A stretch of 64,000 bases of DNA, from the NCBI GenBank assembly GCA_028284445.1, contig JANQRS010000070.1:1-64000 (forward strand), read 5' to 3'. A program made the position numbers and the translations under genes. This DNA is from Calditrichia bacterium. GTDB taxonomy: Bacteria; Calditrichota; Calditrichia; RBG-13-44-9; J075. A model generated the notes under the pieces. It was not told the origin of the DNA. It saw nothing but the letters and a program-made list of their open reading frames with translations, and ran no database searches. Of the stretch, positions 7,601 to 16,400 are shown piece after piece; within the stretch, counting starts at the first letter, position 1; the number at the start of each line of letters is the position of its first letter.

Positions 7601-8839
7601 GTGTTCCCAATTATGATAAATGTAATGAGAAATAGGACTGAAGTGTTACGACAATACCTCAATGTTAAATTGAGAGTTGTGTTTGAGCTAATTTCAATAA
7701 TTCAGATAGCTTTCCTTCTGATTGGCACGGGCGTTTTTGGACAGCAATCGTACGAGTCGTACTATCTCTATCTGGGAAACAATCCGGACGACGCATGCAC
7801 GGATTGGTCGGAGCGTATTAACGGTATTTCGCATGACGAAGCCAATTGGTTTATTGCGCAAGAAAAAGCACTCTGGAGAATCCCGGCTAGAAATGATTTG
7901 AAGAGAGCCAAAGACGGTGTTGAGGGAACTGTTCGCAAGAAGCTCAGCGACTATTCTGAACTAACAGGCTACAATCACTTTGGCGATTTGACGTATTTCG
8001 ATGGATATTTGTTTGTTCCAATCGAACACGATAAGAATGCGTTGCAGCCGGCAATTGTAGTTTTTAAGAACGATGAGGGACTTACTTACGTTGACCACTA
8101 CGAATTGCTTGGAGAGCAAACTAGAGCCGGCTGGGTAGCCATAGATCCAGATCGAAACTTGTATGGTTCCAGCAACAAGAATGTTGATAAGATCTTTAAG
8201 TATTCCATAGATTGGGACAAGCTTGATAGTCCGGAAGGCAGACTCGAATTAAGCAACTTTCAGGAAATTTCAATTTTTGACTCAGATGGCTCAAAACTGA
8301 CTCTGGGTGGATTTATGCAAGGCGGGGTATTTACGCCCAGCGGCGATATGTTGTATCTGGTTAGCGGTAAAAGTAGAGACGTGGATAGGCACAGAGAAGG
8401 AATACATGTCTTCGATGTTGCATCATGGCGGCGCATACAGCATTCTACAAACGGGAGCGGATACTTTAACTATGAGTGGCATCCAGGAATATTCGCAGGA
8501 GATTTGCAGGAGCCAGAAGGCATCACGATATGGAATATGGAAGATGTATCTGGTTCAACAATGGACGGCGAACTCCACGTTCTGGTACTGGATAACGATG
8601 CCGGATGTGATGATATTTATCTCAAGCATTATTCCCGAACCATTCACGTTGATCATTCTCACAGTGGGAATGCAAAGGGTCGACCGGCGGAGCCGTTCAA
8701 GTCAATTTCAACCGCGAATGACTTTGCATGGGATGGTGCACAATTAAAAATAGCATCTGGCTCCTATAGAGAGCGCATAATTTTTGAGAAACGGATTCGA
8801 GTGGTTGCCAATGGCGGATCCGTAGTCATTGGAAAATGA
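7601..8839 (+). CDS. Secreted propeller-like protein of unknown function
   Basis: Up to 412 residues. The start is uncertain: GTG 7601, ATG 7613 or ATG 7625 all give an N-terminal region followed by a hydrophobic signal (IIQIAFLLIGTGVFG, cut before QQSY), and none has a good Shine-Dalgarno. The mature part has repeated beta-type segments (LTYFDGYLFVPIE, GGVFTPSGDMLYLVSG, EGIHVFDVASW, EPEGITIWN) that suggest a beta-propeller. Two acidic Asp-rich loops may bind calcium. The last ~50 residues (GNAKGRP... to GSVVIGK) resemble the C-terminus of the preceding metalloprotease. Probably an exported surface protein working with the protease, inferred from adjacency and the shared terminus. Confidence 0.65.
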   Translation: MFPIMINVMRNRTEVLRQYLNVKLRVVFELISIIQIAFLLIGTGVFGQQSYESYYLYLGNNPDDACTDWSERINGISHDEANWFIAQEKALWRIPARNDLKRAKDGVEGTVRKKLSDYSELTGYNHFGDLTYFDGYLFVPIEHDKNALQPAIVVFKNDEGLTYVDHYELLGEQTRAGWVAIDPDRNLYGSSNKNVDKIFKYSIDWDKLDSPEGRLELSNFQEISIFDSDGSKLTLGGFMQGGVFTPSGDMLYLVSGKSRDVDRHREGIHVFDVASWRRIQHSTNGSGYFNYEWHPGIFAGDLQEPEGITIWNMEDVSGSTMDGELHVLVLDNDAGCDDIYLKHYSRTIHVDHSHSGNAKGRPAEPFKSISTANDFAWDGAQLKIASGSYRERIIFEKRIRVVANGGSVVIGK

Positions 8840-9114
8840 CATCTGCTCATGACAATCGCTTGATTCGCGAACAGTTTTGTTAACGTCATCATTTAATTCG
8901 ACCTGTTTGTCGAGTGAAGGGTGTCTAAACAAGTGTGCAGTCCTACGCCTTCGGCGCACCCGATCTGGTTTTATTCCACTTCCCCGGGCGAAGCATCACT
9001 TGATAGTTTTCTCTTCGCCGTGTCGATTGGTATGTTCGCAATTCCCCTACTTTATACGAAAGTAGAGAGTTTCTCCTTCGATACGTCATCAAATAGCTGC
9101 TGATATCCAGGTTA

Positions 9115-9144
9115 ATGTTCGCGCTTTGTGGAAAATGCGAACAT
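9115..9144. repeat. Inverted repeat ATGTTCGC...GCGAACAT
   Basis: Perfect 8-bp arms around a 14-base spacer (GCTTTGTGGAAAAT). A weaker relative, TTCGC...GCGAA with a similar CACTTTG spacer start, lies at 12947-12970 on the other side of the 1098-residue gene. There is no T tract, so it is not an obvious terminator. Confidence 0.6.
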
Positions 9145-9192
9145 AAGACATGTATCTATTGAAAGACTTAAATTAGAGATGGATCAACGATT

Positions 9193-9223
9193 CAGAGCCC
9201 AAATACTTAGGATTCGGGCTCTG
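9193..9223. terminator. Hairpin at the convergent gene ends
   Basis: Arms CAGAGCCC and GGGCTCTG, extended by an inner AAT/ATT pairing, sit 26 bases past the stop of the minus-strand gene at 9249. No clear U tract follows on either strand, so this is a possible bidirectional terminator of modest strength. Confidence 0.45.
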
Positions 9224-9248
9224 GGAAATGGCTGTCGCGTAATTGTGT

Positions 9249-12200
9249 TTACTTAATAAACAACATTCGGTTTGTAACTGAATAATTGCCTGTACTGATA
9301 CGATAAAAATATGTGCCGCTTGGCAAATCCCTGGCATCAAAAACGACTCTATGCTGACCCGGTGCTTTCCATCCTGTAAATAAGTCTGCTACTTCGCGTC
9401 CAAGTAAATCATATACTTTGATAGTAACGTTTTGCCCCTTAAGCAGTTCATATCTTATCGTTGTGGTTGGATTAAATGGGTTGGGATAATTCGGTTCGAC
9501 GATCAAGCTTTTTGCAAGATTAGCTGGATTTGCCTCGTGTGTTTCAGAGGATTCCTCTGCTTTGCTCAACCACTGACTTGATTCGCGCGCAAGTTTTGTT
9601 CTTATGTTCAAATTGTTATTGCCACCCCAATCTTGACCGATGAAAGCCAAATCACTGCTGCTGTCGTCATTAAAGTTGCCCACGAGTGCGGGGTATACAT
9701 CAACCCCTGTGCCATCGCTGAGAATCTGATATTTTGATGTGAAACTGCCATCGCCATTCGATAGACGTAGTCTTATTCCCAAGGCGTTCGGCTCACACCA
9801 GCCACGAATTCTGAATAATAGATCGTCCATATTGTCACCATTAAAGTCCCCGCTAATGACCGGGAAGTTTAAAATGCCGGCGCCATCAGATTGAATATTT
9901 TCTATGCCGGTATAAGCACCATCGCCATCGGAAAGTTTAACACAGATGACCAAATTACCGGTGTTGTTGATGTAAGTGAAGATCAAATCAGTCTGGTCAT
10001 CGTCGTTTACATCACCTGTCAACGTTGGATAATCATGAATTTCCGGCCCGTCACCCTCAATGTCCAAATATCCGGTGTAAGTGCCATTGCCGTTCGAGAT
10101 TTTTGTTTTGATATTGAGGCCAGTTCCACTCCAATTCTGGCCCACAAAAATAAGATCAGTTCTTCCGTCATTGTTTACATCGCCAGTCAGTGCCGGATAA
10201 TTATGAATGCTTGCGCTGTCTCCTTCAATGTCGGAGTACCCGGTGTATAGGCCATTCCCTTTCGAAATCTTTGTTCTAATATTGAGGCCACTGCCACTCC
10301 AATTCTGGCCTACAAAAATAAGATCCGTCATACCGTCATTGTTCACATCGCCCGTGAGCGTTGGATAAACGTGAACGCCGAGGCCGTCGCCTTCGACATC
10401 AGAATACCCAGTGTAAGTGCCATTGCCGTTCGAGATTTTTGTTTTGATATTGAGACCACTGCCACTCCAATTCTGGCCCACAAAAACAAGATCAGTTCTT
10501 CCGTCATTGTTTACATCGCCAGTCAGTGCCGGATAGTTGTGAACACTTGGACTATCACCTTCGACATCGGAATAGCCGGTGTACGTTCCATCACCGTTTG
10601 AAATTTTTGTTCTGATGTTGAGGCCAGTTCCACTCCAGTTTTGTCCGACAAAAACAATGTCAGTCCGGCCGTCATTGTTTACATCGCCAGTCAGTGTTGG
10701 ATAAAGGTGAACGCCGGGTCCGTCGCCTTCGACATCTGAGCCGAAAGAATTAAATATATCCTGGCCAAGATGATTCCCCGTTTCCGTTAGAACTAGCTCT
10801 GATGTGTCAGGATCTGTATCGTCTACGAAGCCTGTTAGGTCAATTGTCCCGCATTTGTTTACCTCGTTATTTCTCATTTCCAGATTTTCGCCGGTATAGT
10901 TCTGGGAATTGTCCTCTCTATGAAATTGTATTCCCGCGAATTGTCCCTCATTATCAAACGACAAACTATATTCAAGCTCGGATATATCTTGATTGTCATA
11001 ATCAACATAATTGTCACTTAAAATCGAACTACCTATAAATAGTTCTTGTTCAGCGTCATTGCCCCAAAAAAGAATGCCGTATGCGTTGGGACTATAAACC
11101 CTGTTGCCGGTAACCTCTACATCTCTGGCGCCTCTAACAGATATGCCTGTTACTCCGCGAAGTTCATTACAATACACCCTGTTATCCTCAATATTAATTG
11201 TATGTGCCTGGAATCCGATGACCTCGGGCTCACCGGTGGCAACCAGGATTCCAAATCGATCATGTTCATAAATGATGTTTTCGGGGTCTGTATGTGTGGC
11301 CCAGTACTCCGGCCAGTCATTAATGGTGACCTGGTTGTCATTGTTTATAGTGACATTTGTTGCACCGAGGACCAGAAGGCCTCTGCTAACAGCATCAATT
11401 GTATTCCTGGTAATGGTAATATCATCATTATCAGCGACATCCGTTCTTCCAGCGCTGAGTCTTCTGGCACCATAAAGGTGAACTGCACCATCAAGGTGCA
11501 GATTGGCTCCCAAAGCTGTGCTGCCTGAATAAAAATTTGCACCGAATCCATAGATTTCATTGTTGTCAATTGTGATAGTTTGATAGGGGCCTTGGAGAAA
11601 GATGCCATGCATCGGGTCATGCGAATCGTTATGCATGACATTTCCCCTTATTACAATGTCGCTGTTGTCCAGATAAAAGGTGTTAACGGGATTGCCGCGA
11701 AAGTTAATGGCACCACTAGGATCGCTGTTGTTGAATCGAACCGCTTCCGTTCTATAGTAGAAGGTGCCCCGCAAATCGAAGAGGTTGTCAAGAATCTGGA
11801 TATTTTGATACGATACAAAGTGATGGTTACGGCGAAACTCCAGTGATGCCCGCTGCGGATAGCGGTCATATTCAGGATTTGTAGAAGCGGTGTTAGGAAT
11901 CCACCAGGAGGGATCATTGTCTGCCAGAATAAACTCGCAATTCTGTACGATAACATTTCTGAGAGCATGGTTAGCGGTTGGCGCAGTAGCCTCATCGCCT
12001 ATTCGATTAAAACGCAATTGTCGCGACAAGCTGGGGCCATTGCTAGTTGGAGTATGTCCATCTTTAAGATCGGTGTCTTCAAACCGACATCCGTTGATGG
12101 TAACCGCCGTATTTCGACCTGGGCCGTATAATTCCGCTTCATCATCAAATTCAATGAGCAATTCCCCGCTGTTGATAAATTGACAACTGTCCAGAATGAG

Positions 12201-12545
12201 GGTGGTGCTGGTTTCCAGCGAGATTGTAATTGATCCGAAGTTTTCAAAGATGATATTTGTAAGAGATATTGTGTTGTTCGGAATAGCTTCGATATCGATA
12301 GCGAGGTCAAACTCACCGTTTATTGGAGAAGTTATTGTCACATTTCCGGAGCCGCCATTAAATGTGATATCAGTTGTGAAACATATATCGATACCTGTCC
12401 CGGTTGCCGTTTCTATTACCTCCTCAAAGGAGTTCGGACCGGTGAGAACCGTTGGTCCTATACAACGTCCCTGCCCGTAAAGATCTGTTAACACAAGAAT
12501 AACTAGCAGGACAACTTTACCAAATATTAATGCTATTCGTGACAT
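9249..12545 (-). CDS. Giant secreted beta-helix / FG-GAP repeat / sorting-domain protein
   Basis: Protein of 1098 residues; GGAGG precedes the ATG by 8 bases. It has a signal peptide (VVLLVILVLTDLYGQ). Residues ~30-600 form a right-handed parallel beta-helix, with runs such as ITIDNNEIYGF, VTINGCRFED and VEVTGNRVYSP. About eight FG-GAP/VCBS-like units follow (~600-1000) with the core GDVNNDGRTDLVFVGQNW, a calcium-binding Asp/Asn loop, at an exact 56-residue period in the central copies. Residues 1019-1098 are a type IX-like sorting module (NYPNPFNPTTTIRYE). The beta-helix suggests polysaccharide binding or cleavage and the FG-GAP part an adhesive propeller; no catalytic residues were identified. 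Likely a surface-anchored adhesin or carbohydrate-active protein. Confidence 0.85.
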   Translation of the reverse strand: MSRIALIFGKVVLLVILVLTDLYGQGRCIGPTVLTGPNSFEEVIETATGTGIDICFTTDITFNGGSGNVTITSPINGEFDLAIDIEAIPNNTISLTNIIFENFGSITISLETSTTLILDSCQFINSGELLIEFDDEAELYGPGRNTAVTINGCRFEDTDLKDGHTPTSNGPSLSRQLRFNRIGDEATAPTANHALRNVIVQNCEFILADNDPSWWIPNTASTNPEYDRYPQRASLEFRRNHHFVSYQNIQILDNLFDLRGTFYYRTEAVRFNNSDPSGAINFRGNPVNTFYLDNSDIVIRGNVMHNDSHDPMHGIFLQGPYQTITIDNNEIYGFGANFYSGSTALGANLHLDGAVHLYGARRLSAGRTDVADNDDITITRNTIDAVSRGLLVLGATNVTINNDNQVTINDWPEYWATHTDPENIIYEHDRFGILVATGEPEVIGFQAHTINIEDNRVYCNELRGVTGISVRGARDVEVTGNRVYSPNAYGILFWGNDAEQELFIGSSILSDNYVDYDNQDISELEYSLSFDNEGQFAGIQFHREDNSQNYTGENLEMRNNEVNKCGTIDLTGFVDDTDPDTSELVLTETGNHLGQDIFNSFGSDVEGDGPGVHLYPTLTGDVNNDGRTDIVFVGQNWSGTGLNIRTKISNGDGTYTGYSDVEGDSPSVHNYPALTGDVNNDGRTDLVFVGQNWSGSGLNIKTKISNGNGTYTGYSDVEGDGLGVHVYPTLTGDVNNDGMTDLIFVGQNWSGSGLNIRTKISKGNGLYTGYSDIEGDSASIHNYPALTGDVNNDGRTDLIFVGQNWSGTGLNIKTKISNGNGTYTGYLDIEGDGPEIHDYPTLTGDVNDDDQTDLIFTYINNTGNLVICVKLSDGDGAYTGIENIQSDGAGILNFPVISGDFNGDNMDDLLFRIRGWCEPNALGIRLRLSNGDGSFTSKYQILSDGTGVDVYPALVGNFNDDSSSDLAFIGQDWGGNNNLNIRTKLARESSQWLSKAEESSETHEANPANLAKSLIVEPNYPNPFNPTTTIRYELLKGQNVTIKVYDLLGREVADLFTGWKAPGQHRVVFDARDLPSGTYFYRISTGNYSVTNRMLFIK
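9990..10740 (-). repeat. 168-bp coding tandem repeats (FG-GAP units)
   Basis: Repeats of 168 bp (56 codons) inside the 1098-residue gene, marked by CCGTCATTGTTTACATCGCC or close variants near 10166, 10333, 10501 and 10669. Unit-to-unit identity is high at DNA level, indicating recent expansion or gene conversion. The outer units near 9650-9990 are more diverged. Confidence 0.85.
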
Positions 12546-13017
12546 AAGATACTACCTCCCATTTAAATTTTTAGATTTTTATACTAAACTATTGAACTGC
12601 AATAGCCTTCAGAAGGCAAGAACAATGCCAACCTTATGGTTCTTTTACAACATGTTGACAGGGGACAACTTAGATGCCGAATAGAGTGTCCTGGTTCTAT
12701 GCCACAAATCGTTACAGATGTAGAATTGATTGCATACACTGTTCTTTCGCTCACTTTATAATCAAAGTAATCTTTGACAGCTATCGCTGCTATTCGAGAA
12801 AGAATACATAGATATTCCAGGTCTCAGCTATTTAATCTTTGCTTGAAATTGCTGCTTGCGATGTTCGTAATTGTCCAAACGAGTGCGAATGTAGACGATT
12901 TTCAAGTAATTTTCGGGGGTTTTTGCTTTCTATACTCGGGCCAATGTTCGCACTTTGAGCAAAAAGCGAATTCAAAAAGACAAGGTGTGCATTAAAAGTT
13001 GTGAGCGGTGGCCAGGC
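12546..13017. other. 472-bp gap upstream of the giant secreted gene
   Basis: Holds the 5' region of the minus-strand gene starting at 12545, with GGGAGGT as its ribosome site near 12555. An A+T-rich stretch at 12560-12600 may carry its promoter, but no convincing -35/-10 pair was found. A weak inverted repeat (TTCGC/GCGAA) is at 12947-12970. No gene seen. Confidence 0.5.
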
Positions 13018-13437
13018 TCATTTCGGGAGGAAAAAGAAGTATCCAAGAATGCCAAGGCTTGCCAGGTATAAGGCAATACTCGTGATTAAGAGGCGATATT
13101 TCCTTTTCGCAATCCGGCCGTTCATCTCTTTGAAAGATTCGACAGCATGACTGACATATTGATAGCGACGGGGAAACATGACCCAAAATGCAATTATCAA
13201 TGAAAGCATCCAGGATACGGTGGCTATTTTTAGTAGTGGAGAATCAAGAGCTGTTTCAAAGCTGCTCTTACCCATGGCCAGAAATAGCGTTAAGGAAAGA
13301 GAGATCATGGTGGCCAGGAATTTTGCGGTATCTTCAAGGCGATTGGGGGTTTCCTGCTCGGTCTTCCATATATATTCATACCAGCTATCGGTATCAGGAG
13401 CGGTTTTCCGGCTCTTTACGATTTGCGGTTCTTCCAC
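13018..13437 (-). CDS. Small multi-pass membrane protein of the CHAT-STAND operon
   Basis: Protein of 139 residues from GTG 13437, chosen because GGAG lies 5 bases upstream. A longer frame would run back into the preceding gene. The soluble N-terminus (VEEPQIVKSRKTAPDTDSW) is followed by three probable membrane helices: ATMISLSLTLFLAMG, ATVSWMLSLIIAFWVMF and LLITSIALYLASLGILGYFF. A charged amphipathic stretch lies between the last two. It starts 16 bases after the stop of the CHAT-STAND-TPR gene, so the two are almost certainly co-transcribed. I do not recognise the family. By analogy with other conflict modules it could be the membrane target or pore-forming effector; that is inference from position and topology only. 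Confidence 0.65.
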   Translation of the reverse strand: MEEPQIVKSRKTAPDTDSWYEYIWKTEQETPNRLEDTAKFLATMISLSLTLFLAMGKSSFETALDSPLLKIATVSWMLSLIIAFWVMFPRRYQYVSHAVESFKEMNGRIAKRKYRLLITSIALYLASLGILGYFFFLPK

Positions 13438-13453
13438 ATATTCTCCAGCGTTA

Positions 13454-16400
13454 CTATAAAGCGCCAAGCTCTTGCAACAGTTTCTCGATGGTGTCCGTTC
13501 CCGGCAATTGGCCTTGTTTTCCAATCTCATAGCTGCGTTTTAGCACAGCCGCGCCCTCTTCTCGTTGTCCGCCAGCAATCAGGATCTGTCCGAATACCTG
13601 CCCTACATGAAACAGCCCCAAGGCATCGCCGGTTTCGTTAGCCAATTGATAAGCCGATGCTTCATGTTCTATAAATTTTTGCTGATTCCCCTGACTGTGA
13701 TAGATCATGGCCATGTTATGCAGGGTCGAAATCGAGCCGGATTTATCACCGATCTCTTGTCTGATTTTCAAGCTGGCTTTCAGGTAAGTGAGCGCCGTTT
13801 CATCATCCCCTCGCGCGCTAAAGATCTGGCTGATATTGTTCAGTGTGGTGCCTTCGCCAGCCTTGTCGCCGATCTCTTGTTGTATTTTCAAACTGTCCTC
13901 CATATACGCTAGCGCGGTATCATAATCCCCACGTGCGTGTGCAGTTGCGGCCATATTGTTCAGCGTGGTGCCTTCGCCGGCCTTGTCACCGATCTCTCGA
14001 GAGATTTTCAGGCTGGTTTCCAGATACTCAAGCGCCGTGTCATAATCTCCGCGAGCTCTAAAGATCTGACTGATATTGTTCAGCGCGACGCCTTCACCAG
14101 GCTTCTCTTGGATCTCTCGTCTGATTTTCAAGCTGGCTTCAAGGTACACGAGCGCGGTATCATAATCCCCACGTGCGTGTGCAGCCGTGGCCATATTGTT
14201 CAGCGTGGTGCCTTCGCCGGACTTGTCACCGATCTCTTGAGAGATTTTCAGGCTGGCTTCCATATACGTTAGCGCGGTATCATAATCCCCGCGAGCTCTA
14301 AAGATCTGACTGATATTGTTCAGTGTAGTGCCTTCAGCAGACTTGTCTTGGGTCTCTTGAAAGATTTTCAGGCTGGCTTCCAGATACTCAAGCGCGGTAT
14401 CATAATCCCCACGTGCGTCGTAGATCTGACTGATATTGTTTAGTGTAGCGCCTTCACCGGACTTGTCACCGATCTCTTGTCTGATCTTCAAACTGGCTTC
14501 CAGATACTCAAGCGCCGTGTCATAATCCCCACGTGCGTGTGCAGCCGTGGCCATATTGTTCAGCGTGGCGCCTTCACCGAACTTGTCTTGGGTCTCTTGT
14601 CTGATTTTCAAGCTGGCTTCCAGATAAGTGAGCGCCCGATCATAATCCCCACGTGCGTCATAGATCCGACTGATATTGTTCAGTATGGCACCTTCACCGG
14701 ACTTGTTGCCGGTTTCTTGATAGATCTTCCTGGCGCCCTCATAGAAATCTAAGGCTTTTGAATTCTCACCCATCCTGTAATATATCAATCCCAAGCGATT
14801 CAAAATAGTTGGTGAAGAGTCTTTGCCACACATCTCATACACCTGCCGGGCATAAAAAAGCGCGGTGCTAGTAAGGGAGATTCGATAATAAATAGCTGAC
14901 AGGTGATCCCCGACCTGTGAGACCTTTTCTGTTGATTCCGCCTGCTTAAAGTGGGTGAAGGCTGCTCCAAGTTCAGACAATGATGTATCCACATTCGTAA
15001 AGATGTGATAGTGATAAATACCAGCCTGATGATGATCAAATGTGATATTTTTCAAAAGCGCGTCATTGTTTATGAAGAGGTCTTTGATAATGGGGGTTGC
15101 GTAGTAATATTGGTGAAGTGTCTCGGGATCATAAGAATGCTCAAGCAAGGTGAGGCTGTGCAACCTTTCAAGTGCCGGTGCTTGCTTGCTCCCCTTAGGT
15201 GTATTTGGTGTCTGCAGGGTCAGCGCCAGCTGCTGCACGGGAATATTGAACCTGGTGAGAAGCATTAAGCAGTCAAGTTCGTCTTGTCCCAGGAGCCCTA
15301 ATAACATATCGAGCTTCAGATCATCCCGCATTTGCCCAATAACAGCTTCGGTCTTCTTGCTCAAAACTGCCTGCAGCTGATCCATCTTCACAAGGATTTC
15401 GTCTATGTCGTCAAGACTTTCATTAAACAAACGATCAAACCACTCCAGGGCCCGGTAATTGCCGCCGAAGGTGTTGTGCAACCAGGTCACAATTTCAAGA
15501 AAAGAAACATCTCTTTTTTGTAACCACTTACTTTTTCCCTGCTTTTGGTCCTCACTTTGAAAAAACTCCTGCAAGCGGTAAAGGTTTAGATAGTGGCAGC
15601 GTTTCCAAAAGTCAGTTAGCGGGACCTGATTCAAATCAAAGACATGAATGTCAGGAAATTCAGCCAGGGGATAACGTGAGGTTAACAAGAGCGGATATCT
15701 TTGCCTTTGATAAATCTGTTCCATGATAGTAAGGATGTCCGCATGCTCCTCCGAAAAGGGCGCACCGGGAGCACTCTGAAAACTCTCCAGGTTATCGAAG
15801 ACAAACAATGGCCGGTAGCCACCCCGTTCAATACCTGAACAAAGATAATTAAATTGATCGCCTGCCTTCGTAAATTCATCCACCCGAAGCAGTGCGTCAA
15901 AGAGATGGTGCTTTGACAGGAATGACTTCATTGTATCCAGGAGATCCTGGATGGAGCTAAGTGCTTCTGTAAACACAAAGGGCGCAGTATTGGGATTGGC
16001 TGCAATCAGACGCTGGACCAGGTATTCAGCCATTGTTGTTTTACCAACGCCTCCCTGTCCTTTGAGTAGAACCGGCAATCCGCCAGATAAGACCGGCAGT
16101 ATCTGCGCTTTATCCCTTCTTCGCCCGACAAATACAAACTTGCCCTCATCATGCTGTAAGACCAGGCGATTCTTCTCAACAATGTATTGGTAAGATGATA
16201 GATTGAGTCCTTTCTCTGATGCGCGCCAGTCAACAAGGGATGCCAATCTTGTTCGCAGATAGAGATTGGGGATAATCCATTGAAAGGGCTCTGTGTGAGC
16301 TGCATTTGCTTTGACCAGATCGTCATACTCCAGCTGGCGGATGACATCAAGCGCAGTTCTGAAGGCCGGAATGATATCTTTCTTCTCCGCTATTTCGCCA

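Larger units (their letters stand above)
8840..9248. other. 409-bp convergent gap with two hairpins
   Basis: This separates the plus-strand block ending at 8839 from the minus-strand gene ending at 9249. It contains an inverted repeat ATGTTCGC/GCGAACAT at 9115-9144 and a stronger one at 9193-9223. No coding frame looks real; short frames here have no ribosome site. Confidence 0.6.

Noticed and set aside
9990..10740. Regular 168-bp repeats considered as a non-coding satellite
   Set aside because: Exact multiple of three, and each unit encodes an FG-GAP motif in one frame.
13680..14760. Regularly spaced 120-bp repeats considered as a CRISPR array
   Set aside because: No unique spacers; the whole stretch is a continuous TPR-coding frame.
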